The translations under genes were made by a program, and so were the position numbers. Below, piece after piece: positions 16,476 to 24,893 of a DNA stretch of 64,000 bases (positions are counted from its first letter, which is position 1; the number at the start of each line of letters is the position of its first letter). The notes under the pieces are model-generated. The model was not told where the DNA came from. It saw only the letters and a program-made list of their open reading frames with translations, and ran no database searches. Origin of the DNA: Streptomyces sp. SID13726 (lineage in GTDB: Bacteria > Actinomycetota > Actinomycetes > Streptomycetales > Streptomycetaceae). The stretch spans positions 124,001 to 188,000 of the forward strand of contig NZ_JAAGLY010000011.1 of assembly GCF_010548375.1 (NCBI RefSeq), given 5' to 3'.

Positions 16476-17923
16476 CGTCGAAGTCCGCCGGTTCTCCGGT
16501 GACTTGGGACTCGGTCCCGGCGATGGTGCTGAGCGCGGCCGACCGCTTCGGTGCCGCCGAGGCGGTCGTCGACGGTCCGCTGCGCCTCACCTTCGCCCAA
16601 CTCGTCGAGCGGGTGAGGGTCGCGGCGGGAGCCTTCGCGGAACTGGGGGTGGAGAAGGGCGACCGGGTCGCGGTCTGGGCGCCCAACTCCGCCGAGTGGA
16701 TCGTCGCCGCCTTCGGACTGCTGACGGCCGGCGGGGTGCTGGTACCGGTCAACACCCGGTACAAGGCGGACGAGGCCCATGACATCGTCCGGCGCAGCGG
16801 GGCCAAGGCGCTCCTCGTCCAACAGGGCTTCCTCGGGCTGGAGTTCACCGGTCCGCCCGGCGTCCCGGTGATCGACCTGAAGTCGGACTTCCTCGCGAGC
16901 GGGAAGCCGTTCGCCCGCGAGGTGAGCGGGACCGACGTCTGCGACATCATCTTCACCTCGGGGACGACCGGGCGGCCCAAGGGTGTGCTGATGAGCCACG
17001 CCCAGAACCTCCGGCTGTTCTCGGAGTGGTGCGATCTCGCCGATCTGCGGGAGGGCGACCGCTATCTGATCGTCAACCCGTTCTTCCACATGTTCGGCTG
17101 GAAGGCGGGCCTCATCGCCTCGCTGATCCGCGGCGCCACGATCCTGCCGGTGCCGGTCTTCGACGCGGACGTCGTCCTCGACCTGGTGGAGCGCGAGAAG
17201 GTGACCATGCTCCCCGGGCCGCCCACGCTGTACCACTCGCTCCTGGAGGCCCACGGCCGCCGGGACCTGTCCTCGCTGCGGGCGGCGGTGACCGGCTCCG
17301 CGGACATCCCGGTCGAGCTGATCCGCCGTATCCGCGAGGAGCTGCCCTTCCGGTCGATCATGACCGGCTACGGCCTCACCGAGGCGGGCACCGTCACCGC
17401 CTCGCGGCCCGGCGACTCCTTCGAGGACATCGCCACGACGGTCGGCACCCCGTGCGACGGCGTCGAGATCTCCCTCGCGGACGACGGCGAAGTGCTGGTC
17501 GGCGGCTACAGCGTGATGCTCGGCTACCTCGACGACCCCGCCGCCACCGCCGGGGCGATCGGCCCGGACGGCCGGCTGCACACCGGTGACCTGGGCACAC
17601 TCGACGACCAGGGGCGCCTCAGGATCGTCGGCCGCAAGAAGGACATGTTCATCGTCGGCGGCTTCAACGCCTATCCGGCCGAGATCGAGGGCTTCCTCCT
17701 GGAGCACCCGGCGGTGGCGCGGGCCGCGGTGGTCGGCGTGCCCGACGACCGGCTCGGCCAGGTGGGCAAGGCGTACGTGGTGCGGCGCGCTCCGGTGACC
17801 GAGGCGGAACTGCTCGCCTGGAGCCGGAAGCGGATGGCCGGGTTCAAGGTGCCCAGGGCCGTCGAGTTCCGGGAGGAATTGCCGCTGACCGCCACGGGCA
17901 AGGTGTTGAAGGACCAACTGTGA
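16472..17923 (+). CDS. AMP-dependent acyl-CoA synthetase (FadD3-like)
   Basis: A 483-residue ligase with F-T-S-G-T-T-G-R-P-K-G, H-T-G-D-L-G and the C-terminal catalytic Lys477 in A-T-G-K. The short length and the motif V-N-P-F-F-H-M-F-G-W-K recall FadD3, the ligase for bicyclic steroid remnants, but this is resemblance from memory and no other steroid-ring genes are here. The ATG overlaps the amidohydrolase stop. It probably activates a product of that amidohydrolase or a late ring-derived acid. Confidence 0.9.
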   Translation: MTSKSAGSPVTWDSVPAMVLSAADRFGAAEAVVDGPLRLTFAQLVERVRVAAGAFAELGVEKGDRVAVWAPNSAEWIVAAFGLLTAGGVLVPVNTRYKADEAHDIVRRSGAKALLVQQGFLGLEFTGPPGVPVIDLKSDFLASGKPFAREVSGTDVCDIIFTSGTTGRPKGVLMSHAQNLRLFSEWCDLADLREGDRYLIVNPFFHMFGWKAGLIASLIRGATILPVPVFDADVVLDLVEREKVTMLPGPPTLYHSLLEAHGRRDLSSLRAAVTGSADIPVELIRRIREELPFRSIMTGYGLTEAGTVTASRPGDSFEDIATTVGTPCDGVEISLADDGEVLVGGYSVMLGYLDDPAATAGAIGPDGRLHTGDLGTLDDQGRLRIVGRKKDMFIVGGFNAYPAEIEGFLLEHPAVARAAVVGVPDDRLGQVGKAYVVRRAPVTEAELLAWSRKRMAGFKVPRAVEFREELPLTATGKVLKDQL

Positions 17924-17984
17924 AGGAACGCGCCGCGTTGTGCGCGGAAGAACCGCGTTTCGCGCCGGAGAACGGAGATTGAGC

Positions 17985-18251
17985 GTGACGACGAACCAGG
18001 CCACCGCCCCGGGGGAAGACATGTCACTCACTCGGATAGAGCGGCTCGACGAGGAGATCATCGCGCTGCTCGCGCGCCGGCGCGAGATGGCCCAGGAACT
18101 CCCCGCCCCGGCCCGGGCCCGCGCCGTCGACCCCGGCTTCGCGGAGACCGTACGGGAGATCACCGACCGCTACCGCCAGGAACTCGGCGGCGCCGGCGAA
18201 CTGGTCGCCCGCGCGGTGCTGGTGCTGTGCACTCCGGGTCGGCAGAACTGA
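17985..18251 (+). CDS. small chorismate mutase-like (CM_2 fold) protein
   Basis: An 88-residue protein. After a short N-terminal extension it has a helix I-E-R-L-D-E-E-I-I-A-L-L-A-R-R-R-E that matches helix 1 of AroQ-type chorismate mutases, including the Arg pattern, followed by two shorter helices. Length is near the minimum for the fold. The GTG start follows G-G-A-G at 17974. Whether it has mutase activity is doubtful in this setting; stand-alone CM_2-like proteins can also be isochorismate-pyruvate lyase-like or non-enzymatic. It ends the ligase-amidohydrolase-ligase operon. Confidence 0.7.
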   Translation: MTTNQATAPGEDMSLTRIERLDEEIIALLARRREMAQELPAPARARAVDPGFAETVREITDRYRQELGGAGELVARAVLVLCTPGRQN

Positions 18252-18265
18252 CCGTCCGCGATACA

Positions 18266-18375
18266 GCCGTACAAAGCCGCCGGGAGTGATCCGCCCGACA
18301 TCCGCCGGGTGGCGAAGAGCACAGGTCGTGGGGGTACGGCGGCCGTTGACACCCTCTTGGATTTGGCCGTACAAA
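18266..18375. repeat. repeated GCCGTACAAA element upstream of the CoA-transferase/GntR operon
   Basis: The 10-mer GCCGTACAAA occurs at 18266-18275 and 18366-18375, exactly 100 bases apart, both in the 131-base gap before the CoA-transferase. The second copy sits inside GGCC-N8-GGCC (18365-18380) and ends close to the ATG at 18383. This promoter lacks the island palindrome. The repeat is a candidate site for the GntR regulator encoded downstream at 19601. Confidence 0.45.
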
Positions 18376-18382
18376 TGGCCGC

Positions 18383-19576
18383 ATGAGCGTGCCTCAGCTT
18401 CCCCTGTCCGGGGTCACGGTGGTCAGCCTGGAGCAGGCCGTGGCCGCGCCCTACGCGACCCGCCAGCTCGCCGACCTCGGGGCCAGGGTGATCAAGGTGG
18501 AGCGGCCGGGCGACGGCGACTTCGCCCGGCGCTACGACACGACCGTGCACGGCCACTCCAGCTATTTCGTGTGGCTCAACCGGTCGAAGGAATCGCTCAC
18601 GCTGGACCTCAAGGACCCGCGCGGGCGCGAGATCCTGGACCAGCTCCTCGACGGTGCCGACGTGTTCGTGCAGAACCTGGCCCCGGGCGCGGCGGACCGG
18701 CTGGGGCTGTCGACGGACTCCCTGGCCGCCCGGTGGCCGCGCCTGATCCCGTGCACGATCTCCGGGTACGGCACGGACGGACCGTGGGCCGACCGCAAGT
18801 CGTACGACCTGCTGGTGCAGTGCCAGACGGGCCTGGTGTCGCTGACCGGGACCGCCGAGGAGACCGCGCGGGTGGGGATCTCGGTCGCCGACATCGCGGC
18901 CGGGATGTACGCCTACAGCGGCATCCTCACCGCGCTGTACACCCGCGCCACCACCGGCAGGTCCCACCCGGTGGAGGTGTCGCTCTTCGAGGCACTGGCC
19001 GAGTGGATGAGCCAGCCGGCCAATTACACCCGCTACGGCGGCAGTCAGCCGCCCCGCCTGGGCACCCAGCACGCCACCATCGCCCCCTACGGCGCCTTCA
19101 CGGCCGCCGACGGCAAGGACGTGCTCTTCTCGATCCAGAACGAACGCGAATGGATCAGCCTCTGCGCCAATTTCCTACGACAGCCCGAGCTGGCCCGGGA
19201 TCCGCGCTTCGCCACCGGTTCCGACCGGGTCGCCCACCGCGCGGAGCTGAACAGCGTGGTCGCCGAGCGCGTCGCGCGCTCCACCGCCGCCGAGGTGTTG
19301 CGGGACCTGGAGGACATGGGGATCGCCTGTGCCGGGGTCAACGACGTCGCCGCGTTCCTCGACCACCCGGTCCTGGCCGCCCGCGGCCGCTGGCACGAGG
19401 TGGCGGTCCCCGGCGGGGCCACGGTGGAGGCGCTGCTGCCCCCGGCCGACCTCGCGGGCCTGCCCGCGCGCATGGACCCGGTACCCGCGGTCGGCGAGCA
19501 CACCACGGCGATCCTCACCGAACTCGGGCGCGGCGACGCGGACATCGCGGTGCTGCGCGCCGACGCGGTCGTCTGA
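18383..19576 (+). CDS. CaiB/BaiF family acyl-CoA transferase
   Basis: A 397-residue class III CoA-transferase of typical length. It has L-A-D-L-G-A-R-V-I-K-V-E near the N-terminus and catalytic Asp142 in R-K-S-Y-D. It has the same overall layout as the enzyme at 42083-43243 (S-L-E-Q-A-V-A-A-P versus A-L-E-Q-A-V-S-A-P) and is clearly its paralogue. A GntR gene follows after 24 bases. A repeated motif, not the island palindrome, lies upstream, so regulation of this unit may be separate. Confidence 0.92.
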   Translation: MSVPQLPLSGVTVVSLEQAVAAPYATRQLADLGARVIKVERPGDGDFARRYDTTVHGHSSYFVWLNRSKESLTLDLKDPRGREILDQLLDGADVFVQNLAPGAADRLGLSTDSLAARWPRLIPCTISGYGTDGPWADRKSYDLLVQCQTGLVSLTGTAEETARVGISVADIAAGMYAYSGILTALYTRATTGRSHPVEVSLFEALAEWMSQPANYTRYGGSQPPRLGTQHATIAPYGAFTAADGKDVLFSIQNEREWISLCANFLRQPELARDPRFATGSDRVAHRAELNSVVAERVARSTAAEVLRDLEDMGIACAGVNDVAAFLDHPVLAARGRWHEVAVPGGATVEALLPPADLAGLPARMDPVPAVGEHTTAILTELGRGDADIAVLRADAVV

Positions 19577-19600
19577 GCACCGGGCCGCACAGGAGACACC

Positions 19601-20347
19601 ATGGCCGAGCGGACACAGCGGGACAGCATCTATCTGCGGCTCGCGCGCGAGCTGCGGGCGGCGATCCTGCGGCACGACTTCCCGGAGGGGGTGCGGCTGC
19701 CCACGGAGGCGGAGCTGGCCGACCGGTTCGGGATCAGCCGGCAGACCGTACGGCGGGCCTTCCAGGACCTCGTCGCCGAGGGTCTCGTCCACCGGGTGCC
19801 GGGACGCGGCACCTTCGCCACTCCGCGCGAGGAGCAGTATCTGCGCCAGTTCGGCTCGGTGGACGACCTGATGAGCCTGTCCCTCGACACCCGCATGGAC
19901 GTCGTCACACCCCTGCACCGGCGGGTCGACGTGGACGCGGCGGGCCGGCTGGGTCTGCACACCGACCAGGTCCACCAGGTCGCCTTCCTGCGGCTGCACG
20001 AGGACACGGCGTTCTGTCACACCTCCGTGTTCCTGCCCCCGGAGGTCGGCCGGCTGCTGGAGTCGGTCCCGGAGCTGGCCGCACCCGGCACCTCCAGCGC
20101 CTCCACCGTCATCGGCCTGCTCGACGCGCGGCTGCCCGAGCCGATCGCCGAGGCCGAGCAGAGCATCACGGTCGCGGCGGCCACCGCCGAGATCGCCGAA
20201 CACCTCGGCTGTGAACCGGGCCGGGCGCTGCTGCGCATCGACCGGGTCTACCAGTCGGCTGACGGACAGCTCGTGGAGCTGGCCGTCGGTCACTTCCTGC
20301 CCGAGCACTACTCGTATCGCGTACGGCTGCGGCGCAGCGGGCGCTGA
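19601..20347 (+). CDS. GntR family transcriptional regulator (HutC/UTRA type)
   Basis: A 248-residue regulator. Residues 5-75 form the GntR winged helix-turn-helix, with L-P-T-E-A-E-L-A-D-R-F-G-I-S-R-Q-T-V-R. The remainder matches a UTRA effector-binding domain as in HutC/FarR. It would repress a nearby promoter until an acid or similar ligand binds. It sits between a CoA-transferase and the EtfBA genes in the same direction; the repeated GCCGTACAAA element upstream of the operon is a possible target. Confidence 0.9.
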   Translation: MAERTQRDSIYLRLARELRAAILRHDFPEGVRLPTEAELADRFGISRQTVRRAFQDLVAEGLVHRVPGRGTFATPREEQYLRQFGSVDDLMSLSLDTRMDVVTPLHRRVDVDAAGRLGLHTDQVHQVAFLRLHEDTAFCHTSVFLPPEVGRLLESVPELAAPGTSSASTVIGLLDARLPEPIAEAEQSITVAAATAEIAEHLGCEPGRALLRIDRVYQSADGQLVELAVGHFLPEHYSYRVRLRRSGR

Positions 20348-20380
20348 CGTCGTCGCACACGCAAGAATCAGGAGAAGGCC

Positions 20381-21166
20381 TTGAGCTTGAGGATCGTTGT
20401 CACCGTGAAGTACGTGCCCGACGCCACCGGCGACCGGCATTTCGCCGATGACCTGACCGTCGACCGCGACGACGTGGACGGGCTGCTGTCCGAGCTGGAC
20501 GAGTACGCGGTCGAGCAGGCGTTGCAGATCGCCGACAACGCGGACGACGCCGAGGTGACCGTCCTGACCGTCGGTCCCGAGGACGCCAAGGACGCGCTGC
20601 GCAAGGCCCTGTCGATGGGTGCCGACAGGGCGATCCACGTCGAGGACGACGACCTGCACGGCACGGATGCGATCGGGACCTCGCTGGTGCTGGCGAAGGC
20701 GGTCGAGAAGGCGGGGTTCGACCTGGTGATCTCCGGGATGGCCTCGACCGACGGCACGATGGGTGTCGTACCGGCGCTGGTCGCGGAGCGTCTCGGGGTC
20801 CCGCAGGTCACGCTGCTGTCCGAGGTCTCCGTCGAGGACGGCACCGTGAAGGGCCGCCGCGACGGGGATGCCGCCTCGGAGCAGCTGGAGGCCGCGCTGC
20901 CTGCGGTGGTGTCGGTGACCGACCAGTCGGGCGAGGCGCGTTACCCGTCCTTCAAGGGGATCATGGCGGCGAAGAAGAAGCCGGTTCAGTCCTGGGACCT
21001 GTCCGACCTGGACCTCGACGCCGGGGAGGTCGGCCTGGCGGGGGCGTGGACGGCCGTCGACTCCGCCGCCCAGCGTCCCGCCCGTACCGCGGGCACGATC
21101 GTCAAGGACGAGGGCGAGGGCGGCAAGCAGCTCGCCGAGTACCTCGCGAGCCAGAAGTTCATCTGA
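20381..21166 (+). CDS. etfB: electron transfer flavoprotein subunit beta
   Basis: A 261-residue EtfB. The N-terminal V-T-V-K-Y-V-P-D, the nucleotide-loop region around S-M-G-A-D-R-A and the later D-G-T-M-G-V-V-P-A-L are family hallmarks. With EtfA it accepts electrons from acyl-CoA dehydrogenases and passes them to a quinone reductase. The start is TTG at 20381, after A-G-G-A-G-A. EtfA follows after 36 bases. The many acyl-CoA dehydrogenases in the window make a dedicated ETF plausible, but it could equally be the cell's only copy. Confidence 0.93.
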   Translation: MSLRIVVTVKYVPDATGDRHFADDLTVDRDDVDGLLSELDEYAVEQALQIADNADDAEVTVLTVGPEDAKDALRKALSMGADRAIHVEDDDLHGTDAIGTSLVLAKAVEKAGFDLVISGMASTDGTMGVVPALVAERLGVPQVTLLSEVSVEDGTVKGRRDGDAASEQLEAALPAVVSVTDQSGEARYPSFKGIMAAKKKPVQSWDLSDLDLDAGEVGLAGAWTAVDSAAQRPARTAGTIVKDEGEGGKQLAEYLASQKFI

Positions 21167-21202
21167 TCCAACCGTCCTTGATTTCACAGGAGTTGCTGTC
21201 CC

Positions 21203-22159
21203 ATGGCTGAAGTTCTCGTCTACGTCGATCACGTGGACGGTGCCGTCCGCAAGCCCACCCTGGAGCTGCTGACCCTGGCCCGCCGCGTCGGCGAGCCCGT
21301 CGCCCTCGCGCTGGGAGGCGGCGCCGCCGACACCGCCGCCGCGCTCGCCGAGCACGGCGCGGTCAAGGTCCTCACCCACGACGCCTCCGAGTACGCCGAC
21401 TACCTGGTCGTACCGAAGGTCGACGCCCTCCAGGCCGCCGTCGAGGCCGCCTCCCCGGCCGCCGTCCTGGTCCCCTCCTCCGCCGAGGGCAAGGAGATCG
21501 CCGCCCGCCTCGCGCTGCGCATCGGCTCCGGCATCATCACCGACGCCGTCGACATCGAGGCCGGCGCCGAGGGCCCGGTGGCCACCCAGTCGGTGTTCGC
21601 CGCCTCCTTCACCACCAAGTCCCGTGTCTCCAAGGGCGTTCCGGTCATCACCGTGAAGCCCAACTCGGCCGCCGTCGAGGCCGCCCCGGCCGCGGGCGCG
21701 GTCGAGGCCCTGTCGGTGTCGTTCTCCGCGCAGGCCACCGGCACCAAGGTGACCGGCCGCACCCCGCGTGAGTCGACCGGGCGTCCGGAGCTGACCGAGG
21801 CCGCGATCGTCGTCTCCGGCGGCCGTGGCATCGGCGGCGACTTCACCGTCGTAGAAGCACTCGCCGATGCCCTGGGAGCAGCGGTCGGCGCTTCCCGGGC
21901 GGCCGTCGACGCGGGCTGGTACCCGCACACCAACCAGGTGGGCCAGACCGGCAAGTCCGTGTCCCCGCAGCTGTACATCGCGAACGGTATCTCCGGCGCG
22001 ATCCAGCACCGCGCGGGCATGCAGACCTCGAAGACGATCGTGGCGGTCAACAAGGACGCCGAGGCCCCGATCTTCGACCTCGTCGACTACGGCGTCGTCG
22101 GCGACCTCTTCGACGTCGTCCCCGCCCTCACCGAGGAGATCAACTCCCGCAAGGGCTGA
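21203..22159 (+). CDS. etfA: electron transfer flavoprotein subunit alpha
   Basis: A 318-residue EtfA. The C-terminal FAD-binding domain contains G-R-G-I-G-G, G-Q-T-G-K and the ETF-alpha signature around L-Y-I-A-N-G-I-S-G-A-I-Q-H-R. It pairs with EtfB to shuttle electrons from acyl-CoA dehydrogenases. It is the last gene of the rightward block and is followed by a stem-loop shared with the convergent dehydrogenase gene. Confidence 0.95.
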   Translation: MAEVLVYVDHVDGAVRKPTLELLTLARRVGEPVALALGGGAADTAAALAEHGAVKVLTHDASEYADYLVVPKVDALQAAVEAASPAAVLVPSSAEGKEIAARLALRIGSGIITDAVDIEAGAEGPVATQSVFAASFTTKSRVSKGVPVITVKPNSAAVEAAPAAGAVEALSVSFSAQATGTKVTGRTPRESTGRPELTEAAIVVSGGRGIGGDFTVVEALADALGAAVGASRAAVDAGWYPHTNQVGQTGKSVSPQLYIANGISGAIQHRAGMQTSKTIVAVNKDAEAPIFDLVDYGVVGDLFDVVPALTEEINSRKG

Positions 22160-22169
22160 ACGTGTTGAG

Positions 22170-22202
22170 GGGCTGCCCGGTTCAGTAGGACCTGGGCAGC
22201 CC
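22170..22202. terminator. candidate bidirectional terminator hairpin
   Basis: Arms GGGCTGCCC (22170-22178) and GGGCAGCCC (22194-22202) are perfectly complementary, and the inner GG/CC can extend the stem around a one-base bulge. It lies between the convergent etfA and acyl-CoA dehydrogenase genes and overlaps the latter's last codons. No U-run is seen, as is usual in high-GC actinobacteria. Confidence 0.55.
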
Positions 22203-23348
22203 GAGCACGTGCTGGGAGACGTAGTTGAGGACCATCTCCTGGCTGATCGGGGCCAGTCTGAGCAGCCGGGACTCACGGAAGTACCGCTCGACGTGGTACT
22301 CGCGGGCGTATCCCATGCCGCCCAGGGTCTGCACGGCTCGGTCGGCGGCCTGGAAACCGGCGTCCGCGCACAGGAACTTGGCCATGTTGGCCTCGCGTCC
22401 GCACTCCAGGCCGCGGTCGTACCGCCAGGCGGCGTTGCGGGCCATGAGGCGGGCCGCGTCGAGCCGGGTCAGGGCTTCGGCGAGGGGGAAGGCGATGCCC
22501 TGGTTCTGGCCGATGGGGCGGCCGAAGACGATCCGGTCGCGGGCGTAGCGGGTGGCCGCGTCGAGGGCGGCCCGGCCGAGGCCGAGGGCTTCGTGGGCGA
22601 GCAGGATGCGCTCGGGGTTGAGGCCGTCGAGGAGGTAGCGGAAGCCCTCGCCCTCCTCGCCGATGCGGGCGGTGGCCGGGACCCGCAGGCCGTCGATGAA
22701 GATCTCGTTGGACGCGACGGCGTTGCGGCCCATCTTGGGGATCGGCCGGATGTCCATGGCGGTGCGGTCGACGTCGACGAGGAAGACGGAGATGCCCTTG
22801 GTGGGCTTGTCCACCTGGTCGCGCGGGGTGGTGCGGGCGAGGAGCACCATCTTCTGGGAGTCCCCGGCCTTGGTGATCCAGATCTTGCGGCCGTCGATGA
22901 CGTAATGGTCGCCGTCGCGGCGGGCGAAGGTGGAGATGCTGGTGGTGTCGGTGCCGGCGTCGGGTTCGGTGACGCCGAAGCAGACGTGCAGGTCGCCGGA
23001 GGCGGCGTGCGGGAGGACCTCGCGGCGGAGGTGTTCGCTGCCGTGCCGGGCGAGGACGTTGAGGCCGAAGATGGTGAGGTGCATGGTGCTGCACCCGTTC
23101 ATGCCGGCGCCCGAGGCGGCCACCTCTTCGAGCAGCAGCGAGGCCTCCAGGACGCCCAGTCCCCCGCCGCCGTACTCCTCGGGGACGGCGATGCCCAGCC
23201 AGCCCGCCTTGGCGAAGGCGTCGTAGAAGCTCCAGGGGAACTCGGCCCGTTCGTCCTGGGCCGCCCAGTACTCGGGGCCGAAGGAGGCGGCCAGTTCGCG
23301 GACGCCCGCCCGGATGTCCTCCTGCTGCTCGGTCAACTCGAAATCCAC
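22182..23348 (-). CDS. acyl-CoA dehydrogenase
   Basis: A 388-residue FAD-dependent acyl-CoA dehydrogenase of standard length. The N-terminal helical domain includes P-E-E-Y-G-G, the FAD/substrate strand has T-E-P-D-A-G-T-D, and the C-terminal helices carry G-G-M-G-Y-A-R-E-Y, whose Glu is at the usual catalytic-base position. It introduces a 2,3 double bond into an acyl-CoA and reduces ETF. The GTG start follows A-G-G-G-A-G-G. It is divergent from an acyl-CoA ligase across a region with two degenerate island operators. Confidence 0.93.
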   Translation of the reverse strand: MDFELTEQQEDIRAGVRELAASFGPEYWAAQDERAEFPWSFYDAFAKAGWLGIAVPEEYGGGGLGVLEASLLLEEVAASGAGMNGCSTMHLTIFGLNVLARHGSEHLRREVLPHAASGDLHVCFGVTEPDAGTDTTSISTFARRDGDHYVIDGRKIWITKAGDSQKMVLLARTTPRDQVDKPTKGISVFLVDVDRTAMDIRPIPKMGRNAVASNEIFIDGLRVPATARIGEEGEGFRYLLDGLNPERILLAHEALGLGRAALDAATRYARDRIVFGRPIGQNQGIAFPLAEALTRLDAARLMARNAAWRYDRGLECGREANMAKFLCADAGFQAADRAVQTLGGMGYAREYHVERYFRESRLLRLAPISQEMVLNYVSQHVLGLPRSY

Positions 23349-23360
23349 GGCGCCTCCCTG

Positions 23361-23397
23361 GAGAATGAGGTTTCCCTGTAAGTAGAATAGCGTTCGC
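23361..23397. promoter_or_regulatory. two degenerate island operators between divergent genes
   Basis: GAGAAT-GAG-GTTTCC at 23361-23375 and TAGAAT-AGC-GTTCGC at 23383-23397 lie side by side between the dehydrogenase (start 23348) and the ligase (start 23422). The second is close to the reverse complement of the site at 36614-36628, including the AGC spacer. It probably controls both genes. Confidence 0.55.
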
Positions 23398-23421
23398 GTC
23401 CGCCGAGAAAGGAAGACCGCC

Positions 23422-24888
23422 TTGAACATCGCGACGCTGCTCGACATGGCCGTGGCCGGTGATCCCGACCGGGTGGCGATCGGCCCCCTCGCCTCCGGGA
23501 CGACCTGTGCGGAACTGCGGCGGACGGCTGCCGGGGTCGCCGCCGTGGTCCATGCCTCCGGTGCACGGGAGTTGGTGTTCGCCGGGGTCAACGGGCCTGT
23601 GTTTCCGGTGATGTTGTTCGGCGCCGCGTTGGCCGGGGTGCCGCTGGTGCCGGTCAACTACCGTCTGTCGCCGGACGCGTTGACCGCTCTGCTCCGGCAC
23701 ACCGAGCGGCCACTGGTGGTCGCCGACGAGGCCTTCGCGGGCGCCTTCGAGGAGGCCCGAACGCCCGAGGACCTGCTCAAGGAAGCCATGTCCGTCGCAC
23801 CGGCCTCCGGTTGGGAGGGCTCGCCGGACGACCCGGCGGTGCTGCTCTTCACCAGCGGGACCACGGCGGCGCCCAAGGCGGCGGTGCTGCGGCACCGGCA
23901 TCTGAGCAGCTACGTCCTCCAGACCGTCGAGTTCGCCTCGGCCGGACCGCAGGACGCGGTCCTGACGAGCGTGCCGCCGTATCACGTGGCGGGGGTCGGC
24001 TCGGTGCTCAGCAACCTCTACGCCGGGCGCCGCATGGTGCATCTGGGGGCGTTCGAGCCGGAGGCGTGGCTCGCGCTGGTGCGCGCGGAGGGGGTCACGT
24101 CCGCGATGGTCGTGCCGACGATGCTGGCCCGGATCGTGGAGCATCTGGACGGCCGGCCGGCCTCGGTACCCACGCTGCGGTCGCTGGCGTACGGCGGGGC
24201 CCGGATGCCGCACACGGTCCTGGAGGCGGCGTTGCACGCCTTCCCCGACACGGGCTTCACCAATGCCTACGGTCTCACCGAGACCAGCTCGACGATCGCC
24301 CTGCTCGGCCCGGAGGACCATCGGACGGCGCTGGCGTCGGACGACCCGGCGGTGCGGGCGCGGCTGGGCTCGGCGGGCCGGATGGTGCCGGGGGTGGAGG
24401 CGGAGATCCGAGGCACTCGATCTCCAGGCCTGGCAGGTGAGTTGTGGGTGCGGGGGCCGCAGGTCTCCGGTGAGTACAGGGGGGCGGACGCCCTCCTCGA
24501 CGCGGACGGCTGGTTCCACACCCGCGATCTCGCCCGCTTCGACGGCGACGGCTATCTGTTCATCTCGGGGCGGGCCGACGACACGATCATCCGGGGCGGC
24601 GAGAACATCGCTCCGGCCGAGATCGAGGACGTCCTGCTGGGGCACCCCGCCGTGCGTGAGGCGGCTGTCGTCGGGGTGCCCGACGAGGAGTGGGGCGAGC
24701 GGATCGCCGCGTTCGTCGTCGTCCACGAGGGGGCGGTGACGGACGCGGAGACGCTGCGCTCCTGGGTACGCGCCCGGCTGCGGGGCTCGCGTACCCCCGA
24801 CACGGTCGCCTTCCTCCCCGAACTCCCCTACACCCCCACCGGAAAACTGCTGCGCCGGCAGCTGCTGGACACCCCGAGGAAAGGCTGA
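23422..24888 (+). CDS. AMP-dependent acyl-CoA synthetase
   Basis: A 488-residue ANL ligase. The adenylate motif reads F-T-S-G-T-T-A-A-P-K-A, with Ala in place of the final Gly. The H-T-R-D-L-A segment stands where Y-x-T-G-D is usual, and the catalytic Lys475 in P-T-G-K is present. The start is TTG at 23422 after A-A-A-G-G-A-A-G. An SDR follows after 5 bases. It is the third acyl-CoA ligase of the island; the changed motifs suggest altered specificity or rate, which I cannot judge further. Confidence 0.9.
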   Translation: MNIATLLDMAVAGDPDRVAIGPLASGTTCAELRRTAAGVAAVVHASGARELVFAGVNGPVFPVMLFGAALAGVPLVPVNYRLSPDALTALLRHTERPLVVADEAFAGAFEEARTPEDLLKEAMSVAPASGWEGSPDDPAVLLFTSGTTAAPKAAVLRHRHLSSYVLQTVEFASAGPQDAVLTSVPPYHVAGVGSVLSNLYAGRRMVHLGAFEPEAWLALVRAEGVTSAMVVPTMLARIVEHLDGRPASVPTLRSLAYGGARMPHTVLEAALHAFPDTGFTNAYGLTETSSTIALLGPEDHRTALASDDPAVRARLGSAGRMVPGVEAEIRGTRSPGLAGELWVRGPQVSGEYRGADALLDADGWFHTRDLARFDGDGYLFISGRADDTIIRGGENIAPAEIEDVLLGHPAVREAAVVGVPDEEWGERIAAFVVVHEGAVTDAETLRSWVRARLRGSRTPDTVAFLPELPYTPTGKLLRRQLLDTPRKG

Positions 24889-24893
24889 CGCGC

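Noticed and set aside
19175..22276. A 1,033-codon open frame on the minus strand opposite CaiB, GntR, etfB and etfA
   Set aside because: It runs across four well-supported plus-strand genes with diagnostic motifs; its composition is Gly/Arg/Asp-rich without domain features, as expected from antisense reading of high-GC codons.
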